64,000 bases of DNA from Pseudaquidulcibacter saccharophilus (GTDB lineage Bacteria > Pseudomonadota > Alphaproteobacteria > Caulobacterales > Aquidulcibacteraceae). Positions 9,404 to 18,840 of this stretch are shown here, piece after piece. The notes beneath the pieces are model-generated. The model had not been told where the DNA came from, searched no databases, and was given only the letters and a program-made list of their open reading frames with translations. The first letter of the stretch is position 1; the number at the start of each line of letters is the position of its first letter. The position numbers and the translations under genes are program-made. The stretch is from assembly GCF_019455445.1 (NCBI RefSeq), contig NZ_JAHWUS010000001.1, forward strand, positions 1,073,856 to 1,137,855, in the 5' to 3' direction.

Positions 9404-9431
9404 AAAAAGCCCCCGATTTCGGGGGCTTTTT
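9404..9431. terminator. Bidirectional rho-independent terminator
   Basis: AAAAAGCCCCCG, a four-base loop ATTT, and CGGGGGCTTTTT form a perfect GC-rich stem flanked by A and T runs on both sides. It lies between the convergent chemoreceptor and ctpA and would serve both. Confidence 0.93.
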
Positions 9432-9447
9432 AATTTAGGTTAAACCA

Positions 9448-10926
9448 TTATTTCATTGGAACTTTAACTGGTGTTGGAACTTGTTTACCAGTTTCCGGTT
9501 TCTTTGCCGCCGGTTTTTGTGCGTCGGCGGTTTGCACCAATCCACCTTTTGGCATGCCAGCGTGGATAAAGGCAATTGCGCGATCAAGCACATAATCCTT
9601 ATCTTTGTTCCAATTTTCTGGAGGCATATCTTTTGGCATATGTGGCTGTTCGCGTTTTGCGCCGGAATCATTGTTCAGCGCATTTGGTAAATCTTCCTCA
9701 AAACGGAATTCAGCTTTACGGCGTTCAATATCCTTGTCGGTTAGGCGAATGCCAGAAACTTCAATATCAGGTTTGATGCCCGCCCCTTGAATAGAGCGAC
9801 CAGAAGGCGTGTAATATTTCGCAGTAGTAAGGCGTAATGCGCCATCTTTACCGCCAGAAAGTGGGATAACGGTTTGCACTGAACCTTTACCGAATGAAGT
9901 TGTGCCGAAAATAACCGCACGTTTTCTGTCTTGTAATGCGCCCGCAACGATTTCAGACGCCGATGCAGTGCCTTCATTGGTAAGAATTACCAACGGAACA
10001 CCGGCCATTTTCTCACCGGCATTGCCGTAATAACGTTCAATCTGTTCAGGACGACGGCCACGGGTTGAAACAATTTCACCGCGATCCATGAATATATCCG
10101 AAACCTCAACCGCCTGATCAAGAAGACCACCACCGTTGTTACGAAGGTCAAGAATAATGCCTTTTACATTGCCACCCAATTTGCGTTGAATGTCATCAAG
10201 CGCTTTATCAACTTCTTTAGAAGTATTTTCATTCACAAAGGTTGAAATACGAATATAACCAATATCACCCTCAACACGTGAAGTAACGGCGTGCAATACG
10301 ATGATTTCACGTTTTAACTTCAATACGATTGGCCCCTCTGTGCCTTCGCGTGAAATGGTTAAATCAATTGAGGTGCCAGGTTTCCCGCGCATTTGCTCAA
10401 CCGCATCATCAAGTGGCATGCCAACGATGTTTTTGCCGTCAATCGCAATAATTCTATCACCCGCTTTGATGCCAGCTTTTTGACCAGGTGAGCCATCCAT
10501 AGGTGAAATCACTTTCACGCTTCCGGCATCCGAAGTAACTTCAAGACCAAGACCACCGTATTCACCACGGGTCGAGGTTTGCATATTGTTAAATTCTTTG
10601 GCGTTCATAAAGCTTGAATGCGGGTCAAGCGATGACAGCATGCCATTAATCGCCGAATCGATAAGCTCATCCTGCTTTGGTTGAACAACATAATCGGTAT
10701 TTACACGCGCCAAAACATCAGCAAAAATGTTTAGTTGGTGTAAAGTAGCCTCACGATTTTCTGATGATTGCGTGAAATTTGTTTCAGAATCCGACCACGC
10801 AACCGCGCCACCGCCTAATATTGCGCCCACACCAACAGAGCCGGCAATAACCGGTATAATCCACCAACGAAATTTGGATTTATTATTAGTTGTAGTTTTT
10901 TCCTGTTGGGTCTGCCCTGTTTGCAT
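9448..10926 (-). CDS. ctpA: C-terminal processing peptidase (S41 family), PDZ-containing
   Basis: S41 serine proteases cleave periplasmic substrates, often cell-wall hydrolases or their regulators. Start ATG 10926 is chosen because CGGAG lies six bases upstream; an earlier in-frame ATG has no such signal. The 492-residue protein has an N-terminal membrane anchor (WWIIPVIAGSVGVGAILGGG), a PDZ domain (GGLGLEVTSDAG, SPGQKAGIKAGDRI) and the protease core. The catalytic Ser is in GTASASEIVAGAL and the Lys in FGKGSVQTVIPL. A Lys/Pro/Thr-rich tail follows. It is last in the minus-strand series rsfS-rlmH-envC-ctpA, a common alphaproteobacterial order. Confidence 0.95.
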   Translation of the reverse strand: MQTGQTQQEKTTTNNKSKFRWWIIPVIAGSVGVGAILGGGAVAWSDSETNFTQSSENREATLHQLNIFADVLARVNTDYVVQPKQDELIDSAINGMLSSLDPHSSFMNAKEFNNMQTSTRGEYGGLGLEVTSDAGSVKVISPMDGSPGQKAGIKAGDRIIAIDGKNIVGMPLDDAVEQMRGKPGTSIDLTISREGTEGPIVLKLKREIIVLHAVTSRVEGDIGYIRISTFVNENTSKEVDKALDDIQRKLGGNVKGIILDLRNNGGGLLDQAVEVSDIFMDRGEIVSTRGRRPEQIERYYGNAGEKMAGVPLVILTNEGTASASEIVAGALQDRKRAVIFGTTSFGKGSVQTVIPLSGGKDGALRLTTAKYYTPSGRSIQGAGIKPDIEVSGIRLTDKDIERRKAEFRFEEDLPNALNNDSGAKREQPHMPKDMPPENWNKDKDYVLDRAIAFIHAGMPKGGLVQTADAQKPAAKKPETGKQVPTPVKVPMK

Positions 10927-11005
10927 TAAACGCTCCGATAATTGTTGCAACATAATATATTCATTTGCACAATACAATAAAGTTAAATCTATTTATGATT
11001 ATGTT

Positions 11006-12193
11006 TTAGCCGTTAGTATCCTTACGAAACCATGGTGACGGATTAAAAGTAGTGTTGCCTTTGCGAAATTCAACATAAAGATCAGGAATTACCCGCCCGT
11101 CTGCTGCCATTTCGCCGATTGGTTCGCCCGCAAGAATTTCTTGCCCGGCTTCGACATAGATTTCCCCCATTCCGGCAAGAACAACACGGTAATCACCGCC
11201 AACATTTATAATGACAACCTTGCCATATGAACGGAATGGTGCGGAAAACTCCACCTTGCCATCATAGGGCGACATTACTTGTGCTGCTTGTCTGGTTCTT
11301 ATGGTCATTCCGCTTGCGGTTCCACCTTCGGAAAGGCGTGCACCATAATTTTGCATAGTTATGCCAAGTACTGGGCGCGTAAGATTGCCTTTTTGGCTTT
11401 CGAAATTGCGTGCAAATGCCGAACCATTAAGGTTGCCACCCATATTGTTTACGGCTTCACCAACGCGGCTAATGAGGTCACGTAGTGATTGTGCCTTGGC
11501 GGCAATTTGCGCAATTACTTGTTTTTCACCGGCCGCATCTTTGCGCAATTTAACTTCTAAAAGACGGCGCTGCGCAATCAAAACCGCAATGGTTTGTTTT
11601 GAATTTTGTAAATAGGTATTGGCCTTGCGATATTCGTCATTGGACATCAGAATATTTTCACGCAATTGGCGCAAATTACCGATTTCACTTGAAATTTGTT
11701 GCGCACGTGCATTTAATTGTGGTGCAATAAGGCGCATTAAAATTGCCACCCGTGCCGCCTCTGTGGCGTTTTGTGGTTTCACCGCAAGGGCAGGTGGCCT
11801 ATCTTGTTCTATGGCGATAAGGGCAACAACCACATTTTCCAAGGCTTCGCGCCGTGCCAAAAGCTGATTATTGGCGAGTTGTTCTTGTTGGCGAAGGGTT
11901 GTAAGTTTCGTAACCGATTTTTCGACATTGCGTTCAGCAGTATCGCGGTCAACCGCAGCCTGAACCAGTCTTTGTTGTAATTCATTGACCTCTTTGACGG
12001 CATTATCTGCATTTTGCTCAAGTGCTTTTACACGCTGTTCGCGGGTTTGCTTCTCTTGCTCAAGGCGGTCAATTTCGCTTTTTGTTGAATTATTTTGGGC
12101 GTTTTGGGCAAAAATCAAAGACGAAGGCATCGTATTGCCCAATATGAGCAATGCAAATGCAAGCGCCTTAGTGATTCTATGCTTTTCGACCAT
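11006..12193 (-). CDS. EnvC-like murein hydrolase activator with degenerate LytM domain
   Basis: EnvC proteins activate cell-division amidases in the periplasm. The 395-residue protein has a signal peptide ending near SLIFAQ and a long coiled coil (about residues 35-245, rich in Gln/Glu/Lys/Arg, starting NSTKSEIDRLEQEKQ). A C-terminal M23/LytM-like domain begins at VMSPYDGKVEFSAPF. The zinc-ligand positions of active M23 peptidases are lost: the usual HGNG region reads NVGGDYR and the usual HLHFE reads DLYVEF. It is therefore an activator rather than an enzyme, as in EnvC. It starts seven bases after rlmH, consistent with one operon leading on to ctpA. Confidence 0.9.
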   Translation of the reverse strand: MVEKHRITKALAFALLILGNTMPSSLIFAQNAQNNSTKSEIDRLEQEKQTREQRVKALEQNADNAVKEVNELQQRLVQAAVDRDTAERNVEKSVTKLTTLRQQEQLANNQLLARREALENVVVALIAIEQDRPPALAVKPQNATEAARVAILMRLIAPQLNARAQQISSEIGNLRQLRENILMSNDEYRKANTYLQNSKQTIAVLIAQRRLLEVKLRKDAAGEKQVIAQIAAKAQSLRDLISRVGEAVNNMGGNLNGSAFARNFESQKGNLTRPVLGITMQNYGARLSEGGTASGMTIRTRQAAQVMSPYDGKVEFSAPFRSYGKVVIINVGGDYRVVLAGMGEIYVEAGQEILAGEPIGEMAADGRVIPDLYVEFRKGNTTFNPSPWFRKDTNG

Positions 12194-12199
12194 AATTAA

Positions 12200-12676
12200 T
12201 TATGCCTTATGATAAGGTGTCTTGGCAATTATGGATACTGAACGATAAATCTGCTCGCCTGCCATTGCGCGCACTAATTTATGCGGCCATGTCATTTTTC
12301 CAAAAGATAATTGTAAATCAGCGCGCGATTTAAATTCTTGCGAATGCCCTTCGGCACCACCAATTGCAAAGATTATCTCTCTTACACCATTATCTTTAAG
12401 TTTTTCTATATTTTCGGCAAATTCTTCTGAACCCAAATTTTTGCCGCGTTCGTCAAGGCAAATTAAATATGCGCCGTCTGGCAATGCCGAAAGCAATAAT
12501 TCACTCTCTCGCTTGGGGTTGGCATCTTTTAATTTGGTGTCAAATTCGCGGATTTCACAAGCCGTAATACCAAAAGCGCGCCCCATAACTTCGGCGCGCT
12601 TTAAATAATCCAGACATAAATCCATTTCCGGCAAATCTTTTTTATATTTGCCGATTGCGTAAATGCTTATTTTCAC
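12200..12676 (-). CDS. rlmH: 23S rRNA (pseudouridine-1915-N3)-methyltransferase
   Basis: RlmH methylates pseudouridine 1915 in helix 69 of 23S rRNA on assembled ribosomes. The 158-residue SPOUT methyltransferase shows the family motifs IFAIGGAEGH (SAM-binding knot), LSFGKMTWPHKLVRAM, the EQIYR segment and the C-terminal PYHKA. Length is the family norm. It overlaps the end of rsfS by four bases, indicating translational coupling. Confidence 0.97.
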   Translation of the reverse strand: MKISIYAIGKYKKDLPEMDLCLDYLKRAEVMGRAFGITACEIREFDTKLKDANPKRESELLLSALPDGAYLICLDERGKNLGSEEFAENIEKLKDNGVREIIFAIGGAEGHSQEFKSRADLQLSFGKMTWPHKLVRAMAGEQIYRSVSIIAKTPYHKA

Positions 12677-13068
12677 GCTTTGCCCAATAATGTTTGTCCA
12701 TCGGCCCAGATACGTTCAATATCATAAAAGGCACGAACTTCTGGTTTGAAAATATGGGTGATAATATCACCGGCATCGATAAGAACCCAATCAGCGTTTG
12801 GAAGCCCTTGCACCTTTACTTTGCCAAAGCCCAATTCTTTTACTTTTTTTGAAATATGGTCGGCCAGTGCCGCAACATGTCGTCCTGAACGACCTGATGC
12901 AATAATCATTTTATCGGCAATAGAGCTTTTACCCTCTAAATCGATGCATAAAACATCTTCTGCTTTGTCTTCATCAAGTGATGAAATAATAACATCCTGC
13001 AACTGCTTTAATCGCGTGGCTTTATCAGAAACTGAACCCGAGTTTTCGGGATTTAAGGAACTTTGCAA
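12673..13068 (-). CDS. rsfS: Ribosomal silencing factor RsfS (Iojap family), TTG start
   Basis: RsfS binds ribosomal protein uL14 and blocks subunit joining in nutrient limitation. The Iojap fold is visible: DVLCIDLEGKSSIADKMII, ASGRSGRHVAALADHI and ADWVLIDAGDIITHIF. The only suitable start is TTG 13068, preceded by AAAGG with six-base spacing; no ATG lies before the conserved region. The 131-residue length fits. It is the first gene of rsfS-rlmH-envC-ctpA and is divergent from hrcA. Confidence 0.95.
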   Translation of the reverse strand: MQSSLNPENSGSVSDKATRLKQLQDVIISSLDEDKAEDVLCIDLEGKSSIADKMIIASGRSGRHVAALADHISKKVKELGFGKVKVQGLPNADWVLIDAGDIITHIFKPEVRAFYDIERIWADGQTLLGKA

Positions 13069-13215
13069 AACAAACCTTTCTTATAAAATTGTTTTTATGC
13101 CACATAGAATAATATATAAGTCACAATTTTACAAAGTATTTTTATTTTATGGTTTGTGAACTTGCATTTTACCTTGTTTTTTCACTAAAATAAGCGTGCT
13201 TCTTTTTAAAGAGAT

Positions 13216-14322
13216 ATGGTTGGCGAATTGAATAAATTGCTAAATAATGGGGTTCAAGATCTTGATGAGCGCGCAAGGCAAATCTTTCGCGAAATTGTCG
13301 AGACTTATATTGAAACTGGTGAGCCAGTGGGTTCACGCACCCTTAGCCAAAAGGGAATTGGGCTTTCGCCTGCAACCATCCGCAATACAATGGCGGATTT
13401 GGCGGGGCTTGGATTACTTGACGCCCAACATATTAGCGCGGGCAGAAGCCCAACCCACCAAGGGCTTCGGTTTTTTGTTGATGGCCTTTTAGAAGCCAGC
13501 CAAATTAAAGAACAAGATAAAATCGCCATTGACCAAAGATTTAGCGAGGCGGGTGACGACATATCCAACGCACTTTCCGAGGTTTCAAGCATGTTATCGG
13601 GAATTGCCGGTGGGGCAGGGCTTGTAACCACGCCAAAACGAGAAAGTGCAATTACCCACGTTGAATTTGTAAAAATATCCCCCAATCAAACCCTTGTGGT
13701 TTTGGTTTTTGATGATGGGCAGGTTGAAAATCGTCTAATTGACGTGCCATATGGCTTTACCGCATCACAGCTTCAGGAAACTACTAATTTTTTAAATCAC
13801 CATCTTGTCGGGCGCACATTCTCCGAGGCAATTGTTCTGATTAATAGTGAATTGCAAAAAAACCAGCGCGAATTAGATGAAATTACCCAAAGGCTGATTA
13901 ATGATGGTTTTGCCCTGTGGTCGGGCAATGTTTATAATGATGATCGCACATTAATTGTTCGCGGGCGTTCAAATCTTTTGAAAAATGCAGATTTGAATAT
14001 GGATTTGGAACGTGTGCAGGTGCTTTTTGATGAATTAGAGAAAAAGCGCGATTTAATCCAATTGCTTGATGCCGCAAAAGACGGTGCGGCGGTTAAATTA
14101 TTCATTGGCTCGGAAAACCCATTGTTTGCGCTTTCGGGTTCGGCATTAATCGCCGCGCCCTATGTTGACGGGCAGAACCGCGTGGTGGGCGCACTTGGTG
14201 TAATTGGGCCAACCCGCATAAATTACGCCCGCATCATTCCAATTGTTGATTATACTGCAAGATTACTGTCAAAGATGATGGAAAAACGCAGATTAATTGC
14301 CGCCCCAGGGGTGAAATTCTAA
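13216..14322 (+). CDS. hrcA: Heat-inducible transcription repressor HrcA
   Basis: HrcA represses groE/dnaK-type operons at CIRCE elements and needs GroEL for activity. The 368-residue protein begins with a winged helix (ARQIFREIVETYIETGEPVG, SPATIRNTMADL), then the GAF-like domain with the HrcA hallmark HHLVGRTFSEA, and ends GPTRINYARIIPIVDYTARL. Start is ATG 13216 after a weak AAAGAG. I found no CIRCE inverted repeat in the 147-base gap before it, so autoregulation through CIRCE is not supported here. grpE follows 47 bases downstream. Confidence 0.95.
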   Translation: MVGELNKLLNNGVQDLDERARQIFREIVETYIETGEPVGSRTLSQKGIGLSPATIRNTMADLAGLGLLDAQHISAGRSPTHQGLRFFVDGLLEASQIKEQDKIAIDQRFSEAGDDISNALSEVSSMLSGIAGGAGLVTTPKRESAITHVEFVKISPNQTLVVLVFDDGQVENRLIDVPYGFTASQLQETTNFLNHHLVGRTFSEAIVLINSELQKNQRELDEITQRLINDGFALWSGNVYNDDRTLIVRGRSNLLKNADLNMDLERVQVLFDELEKKRDLIQLLDAAKDGAAVKLFIGSENPLFALSGSALIAAPYVDGQNRVVGALGVIGPTRINYARIIPIVDYTARLLSKMMEKRRLIAAPGVKF

Positions 14323-14369
14323 AAAACCACACTATTTAAGCAAGTATTATTGTTAATTGGGAAGCAGAT

Positions 14370-14963
14370 ATGTCTGAACAGGAAAAAAGTGAAATTGAAA
14401 ATGAAGAAGCATTAAATGTTGAAGACAACGAAGTTTGTTTGTCTGCGGATGATGCTGATACGGAAACTGCACAGGCGACCGGAAAATCACTTGAAGAAGA
14501 GTTAGAAGCTGCTCGTGCGGAAATTGCGGGTCTTAAAGATGCCGCCCTTCGTGCTTTGGCGGAGTCTGAAAATGTGCGCCGCCGTGCCGAAAAAGAAAAA
14601 TCTGACGCCCGCGCATATGGTATCGAAAAATTCGCGCGCGATTTATTGCCAATCGCTGACACTTTGGGTCGTGCATTGGGCGCAATTACCGATGACCAAC
14701 GTGCAGATGGTTCTTTCACCAGCTTTGTTGAGGGTATTGAACTTACTGAAAAAGAATTATTCGCGGTTCTAGAGCGTAATAATGTTCAAAAAGTCGGAAT
14801 TCAGGGCGAAAAATTTGACCCGAACCTTCATCAAGCAGTTGCGCAAATTCCAAGCGCAATCCAAAAAGACCATATCGCCGAGGTTTTCCAACCTGGCTTC
14901 ACACTAAATGGTCGTGTATTGCGTGCGGCAATGGTTGCCGTAAGTGCCGGCGAAGCAAATTAG
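14370..14963 (+). CDS. grpE: Nucleotide exchange factor GrpE
   Basis: GrpE releases ADP from DnaK. The 197-residue protein has an acidic, disordered N terminus (residues 1-45, Glu/Asp-rich) and a long coiled-coil helix (EEELEAARAEIAGLKD). The C-terminal beta domain shows GEKFDPNLHQAVAQIPSA and GFTLNGRVLRAAMVAVS. GGGAAG precedes the ATG. The stop codon lies in the first unit of a 22-base tandem repeat that continues to 15007. Confidence 0.97.
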   Translation: MSEQEKSEIENEEALNVEDNEVCLSADDADTETAQATGKSLEEELEAARAEIAGLKDAALRALAESENVRRRAEKEKSDARAYGIEKFARDLLPIADTLGRALGAITDDQRADGSFTSFVEGIELTEKELFAVLERNNVQKVGIQGEKFDPNLHQAVAQIPSAIQKDHIAEVFQPGFTLNGRVLRAAMVAVSAGEAN

Positions 14964-15007
14964 AAATTAATTTGAAGCAAATTAGAAGATTATTTGAAGC
15001 AAATTAG
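14952..15007. repeat. Three 22-base tandem repeat units between grpE and the converging gene
   Basis: The 12-mer GAAGCAAATTAG occurs at 14952-14963, 14974-14985 and 14996-15007, exactly 22 bases apart, with similar AT-rich spacers (AAATTAATTT, AAGATTATTT). The first copy encodes the last residues and stop of grpE. The third contains the stop codon of the convergent minus-strand gene at 15004. This looks like a local duplication by slippage of the grpE 3' end. Confidence 0.85.
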
Positions 15008-16224
15008 GAAATAGCTTTTACAAGCGTTTTTATATCTTGTTCTGTTGAATTAACGCCGGGGGTAATGCGAATGCATGCCCCCGCATTTAATCCAACCCTA
15101 AGCACGCTAAAAATACCATATTCATTTAGTAATTTTTGTACCAATGCGGCATGTGCGGCGGGTGAATTATCATCTTTTAAACGAAACGAAGAAATACCTG
15201 CGTTTAATCTGTCATCATCTGGTGTGATAACAATGGTCTTTTTGGAACTTTCTAAAGGTTCGACCCACAGGTTTCGCAGATATTTAAGACGCTTATTAAT
15301 TCTATCAATTCCAATTTCATTATGTAAATCAATGGCATCAATTGCCGCCAATTGCGCGGCATAATTTGCGGTTCCGGTATGGATACGCGAACTTATTGGA
15401 TCTTTTTCGTTCGGAATTTCACCTAAAAAACGGTCAATTAAATCGATTTTGTCTTTCTTGATATAAAGTGCGCCGACACCCAAAGGCGCGCCAACCCATT
15501 TATGTAGGTTAAGGCCCGCAAAATCTATTCCTTGTGCCTTTACATCAATTGGCGTCAGTCCCATTGCCTTTGCGCTGTCAACAAGGGCATGAATACCATA
15601 ATGGCGTGCCATTTCGATGATTTCTTTTATGGGCAGCACAAGACCATCACGGTGCGACAAGTGGGTTAATAATACCATTTTTGTTTTCGGATTGGCCTTG
15701 AATGCTGTTTCATAGGCATCAATCAGATTTTGAAAAGTTGCAGGGTATGGAAGCGCGATTTTTATAACATCAACGCCGCGCCGTGTTTTCAACCATTCCA
15801 TAACGGTTTGCATGTTTTCATAATCGTGGTCGCTATAAATAACTGCATCCCCTGGATTTAGCTGATTAAAGCCAGAAATTAGGGCCTGCATGGATTCAGT
15901 TGCATTACGAGTTATCGCAATTTCAGAAGCGTCGGCATTTATCATTCGCGCAATTTTTTCACGCAAAATCTGATAATATGAATAAAATTCGCGGCGAACA
16001 AAATACGTGCCTTGGCGATTGATTTTTTCGCTATATTGGGCGAACTTTTCTTGCACCAAAATTGGCATTTGCCCAAAGCCGCCATATTCAAGATTTATAA
16101 TCTTTTCCATTCGCTTTGGATAAAGTGCGGCGATTTTTTCCCAATCGTCTTTATTTTGTGGTGCGGCAAATGCGGGGCTTGCCATAAACCCCGCACTTAA
16201 TCCCAAAAGTTCGCGTCTTTTCAT
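15004..16224 (-). CDS. Tat-exported class V aminotransferase-fold PLP enzyme
   Basis: A 406-residue fold-type I PLP enzyme related to cysteine desulfurases, selenocysteine lyases and isopenicillin-N epimerase-like proteins. The N terminus MKRRELLGLSAGFMASPAFA is a Tat-type signal, so the enzyme probably acts in the periplasm, unusual for housekeeping desulfurases. The PLP lysine is in AGLNLHKWVGAPLG, and SIPxR-like active-site features include SFRLKDDN and the final GACIRITPGVNST. It starts three bases after the stop of the upstream TonB receptor, so the two are almost certainly one operon. A role in processing a sulfur- or amine-bearing ligand brought in by the receptor is an inference. Confidence 0.85.
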   Translation of the reverse strand: MKRRELLGLSAGFMASPAFAAPQNKDDWEKIAALYPKRMEKIINLEYGGFGQMPILVQEKFAQYSEKINRQGTYFVRREFYSYYQILREKIARMINADASEIAITRNATESMQALISGFNQLNPGDAVIYSDHDYENMQTVMEWLKTRRGVDVIKIALPYPATFQNLIDAYETAFKANPKTKMVLLTHLSHRDGLVLPIKEIIEMARHYGIHALVDSAKAMGLTPIDVKAQGIDFAGLNLHKWVGAPLGVGALYIKKDKIDLIDRFLGEIPNEKDPISSRIHTGTANYAAQLAAIDAIDLHNEIGIDRINKRLKYLRNLWVEPLESSKKTIVITPDDDRLNAGISSFRLKDDNSPAAHAALVQKLLNEYGIFSVLRVGLNAGACIRITPGVNSTEQDIKTLVKAIS

Positions 16225-16227
16225 TAA

Positions 16228-18636
16228 TTAATACTTTATGTTAAAGCGAACATAATACTGCCCGCCATAACTATCGTATGGTGCATTTCGAGAATAAACA
16301 ATACCGCGTGAAGCCTGATAAAGCGCTTTATCTGGATATGTATCAAGAATATTCTCACCAGCGATTTTAATCGAGAATTTTGAATTAATATTATAAGTTA
16401 CCGATGCATCAAGAAAGGTTATTGCACCAAATTCTTGGAAAATATCACCGGTCGAGTTGCCGCTTGAATCTGTCCATTTGCCGTAATAGCGTCCTCTTAA
16501 CTGATACTCGAATGCACCAAGAGAATAATTAGCGGTTATTGTTGCATTGTTTTTAGGAAGGTTTTCTTCAAACAATCTTTTTTGGGTTGGGCTGGCATTT
16601 AATGAGCCACCACGAATTGATGTTTTGTTATAATTATAGGCGCCAATGAGGTTGAATTTTCCGCCAAAAAGTTCGTTGGTATAGGTGGTTACTACATCAA
16701 CGCCTTCGGTGCGTGTATCATAATCATTGGTGAACCAGTAAATAGAAGTATAAGTGCTGGCACCACTTAAACCCTGTGCAACCAAGGCGGCCTTTTGTGC
16801 ATCGCTAAGCTTAATTGTTGACGAAGACGAAATACGATTATCAACATCAACGCGGTATGCATCAATAGATCCGGAAAGCCCTATATCAGTATTCCAAACT
16901 ACGCCCGCGCTTAGGTTTTTGGATTTTTCAGGTTCAAGGGGTTTTGCGCCCAAAGCAATTGCGATTGGGTTGGTTGGTGCAATCCGGCCCGTGGTAAATA
17001 ATTGCAAAGTTGTGGTATCAAGACCTTGTGAGGTGCTAAGAGAATTTACCTGACCAACTGTTGGCGCACGGAAGCCAGTTGAATAAGATGCACGAACGGC
17101 AAGGTTTGGCATTATTTCATAACGGCTAGAAATTTTGCCATTTGTTGTGCTGCCGAATGTGTCAAAGTCTTCATAACGAGCGGCCGCGCCAATTGACCAT
17201 GCTTTTGTGAGGTTGCTTTCAAGGTCAATATATGCGGCATTACTAATTTGTTTCCAATTGCCTGCTTGAAGGTCACTAAAACCTGGGAAGCCGTTTGAAC
17301 CAACAGCAAGCCCGTATTGCGCACCTGGGCCGACTTCATATGATGCCTTGTCGCCCTGTTGAACGGTATATTCTTCTTGGCGGCGTTCAAGACCGAATGC
17401 GATATTTACTGGTTCTGGCAATGATGAAACGTTTAATTTATAAACACCATCGGCATTCAAATTGGTTTCATGTTGTATCTGTGTGCCTAAAAAGAAATTA
17501 TATGGAGACGATGGACCCAAAGAAGCATTGATTGAATTATATAGATAAAAATCGGTTTTGTTTTGCCCATCGGAAACGCTGATATCCCAATTGAAATTAT
17601 CGCCGATGGATGATTTCATCCCTAATACAGATTGATAATCACTATATTTTGCTTGTTCACGTGGGGTGAAGCCCAATGGGTAAACTGAAAGCAGGTTCCA
17701 ACCGGGGAAAGCCGCAACAGTTTTATAAACACTGGCGTTTGAAGTTGCGCTTGGGATACGCCAATTTATATCGTTAATGCCTTTGCCATTGGCAAAAGTC
17801 GAGAAGCCGTAAAATTCACCATTATTTGCAATGGGATATGCAAAATTTATTGCGTAATTATAGTTTTCAGTATCGGGTGAACCCCAATGTTGTACTGGAT
17901 TTGGTAGTTTTATTCCCGGATTAGCCGCTTCAAAAGCAATTGCATCCGCGCGTTGATTTGTGCGCGAAGTCATTGCCGCTTTGCCATATTCCATTACGCC
18001 GTTCAAATAGCCGCCTTGGCCAATTTCAACACCGCCTTTTACGCCAACGCGTGTGGTATCGCCATCACCTTCAAAATATTGTGAACCTTGGATGTATGAT
18101 GAAAAACCAGTTTTATTATCAAGTTGGACGTTTATTACGCCGGCAATGGCATCCGAGCCATATTGTGCAGATGCGCCATCACGCAGAACTTCAATACGGC
18201 CAACGCCAAAAGATGCAATCTTGCTAAGGTCTGGGCCTTGTGCGCCCCTTTGTCCTAAAAATGAAGAACGGTGAAAACGCTTGCCATTAATCAAAACTAA
18301 TGTTTGGTCGGATGAAAGCCCGCGTAAATGCGCTGGACGAATAAATTGTAAGCCATCAGATGACGGAAGTTTATGCACGTTAAATGACGGAATTACTTGC
18401 GCCAAATTATCTGCAAGCTCACTTGATGCGCCATCTTGAATGGCCTTGCCTGAAACAACGTCAATTGGGGTCAAGCTGTCGAATTTTGTTCTGCTTTTTT
18501 CGCGCGTGCCAGTTACGATAACTGTTTGGTCATCGTTGTTTGGCTTGGATTCATCGGCATATGCAATGTTTGTAAATGCCACGATTGGTAAAATCGCAAC
18601 CGATGAAAATAGTTTAAACCTCGTTCTATGATTCAT
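16228..18636 (-). CDS. TonB-dependent outer-membrane receptor, operon partner of the PLP enzyme
   Basis: An 802-residue TonB-dependent receptor. Start ATG 18636 has GGGG six bases upstream; a TTG four codons earlier is less likely. The signal peptide ends TNIAYA and a TonB-box-like segment is QTVIVTGTREKS. The plug shows FIRPAHLRGLSSDQTLVLINGKR, FGVGRIEVLRDGASAQYGSDAIAGVINV, as in vitamin- or siderophore-type receptors. The barrel ends YYVRFNIKY. The ligand is unknown; the tight coupling to a Tat-exported PLP enzyme is the only clue. No Fur-like box was recognised upstream. Confidence 0.93.
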   Translation of the reverse strand: MNHRTRFKLFSSVAILPIVAFTNIAYADESKPNNDDQTVIVTGTREKSRTKFDSLTPIDVVSGKAIQDGASSELADNLAQVIPSFNVHKLPSSDGLQFIRPAHLRGLSSDQTLVLINGKRFHRSSFLGQRGAQGPDLSKIASFGVGRIEVLRDGASAQYGSDAIAGVINVQLDNKTGFSSYIQGSQYFEGDGDTTRVGVKGGVEIGQGGYLNGVMEYGKAAMTSRTNQRADAIAFEAANPGIKLPNPVQHWGSPDTENYNYAINFAYPIANNGEFYGFSTFANGKGINDINWRIPSATSNASVYKTVAAFPGWNLLSVYPLGFTPREQAKYSDYQSVLGMKSSIGDNFNWDISVSDGQNKTDFYLYNSINASLGPSSPYNFFLGTQIQHETNLNADGVYKLNVSSLPEPVNIAFGLERRQEEYTVQQGDKASYEVGPGAQYGLAVGSNGFPGFSDLQAGNWKQISNAAYIDLESNLTKAWSIGAAARYEDFDTFGSTTNGKISSRYEIMPNLAVRASYSTGFRAPTVGQVNSLSTSQGLDTTTLQLFTTGRIAPTNPIAIALGAKPLEPEKSKNLSAGVVWNTDIGLSGSIDAYRVDVDNRISSSSTIKLSDAQKAALVAQGLSGASTYTSIYWFTNDYDTRTEGVDVVTTYTNELFGGKFNLIGAYNYNKTSIRGGSLNASPTQKRLFEENLPKNNATITANYSLGAFEYQLRGRYYGKWTDSSGNSTGDIFQEFGAITFLDASVTYNINSKFSIKIAGENILDTYPDKALYQASRGIVYSRNAPYDSYGGQYYVRFNIKY

Positions 18637-18783
18637 TTTATACCCCAATTTTATGCATTGATTAATTTGAGAAAATTATCTGAAAAATGCAGTTTGAAAT
18701 TGAGGCGGTATTATTAACCAAATTTAACAATTGAATGATGGTTAGATAAACTTTGCATGAAGACCGTCTGATTTATTTAAAAC

Positions 18784-18821
18784 AAAAAAAAGGGGTGCAA
18801 ACCATATGATTTGCACCCCTT
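18784..18821 (-). terminator. Rho-independent terminator after the DUF4167 gene
   Basis: AAGGGGTGCAAA and TTTGCACCCCTT form a perfect 12-bp stem with an eight-base loop. Read on the minus strand it ends in a run of T from the A-run at 18784-18790. It follows the DUF4167 gene by 20 bases. Confidence 0.92.
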
Positions 18822-18840
18822 GAATATTCATTTGATAAAA

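Noticed and set aside
13069-13215. Possible CIRCE element before hrcA
   Set aside because: No TTAGCACTC-N9-GAGTGCTAA or close variant is present in the gap.
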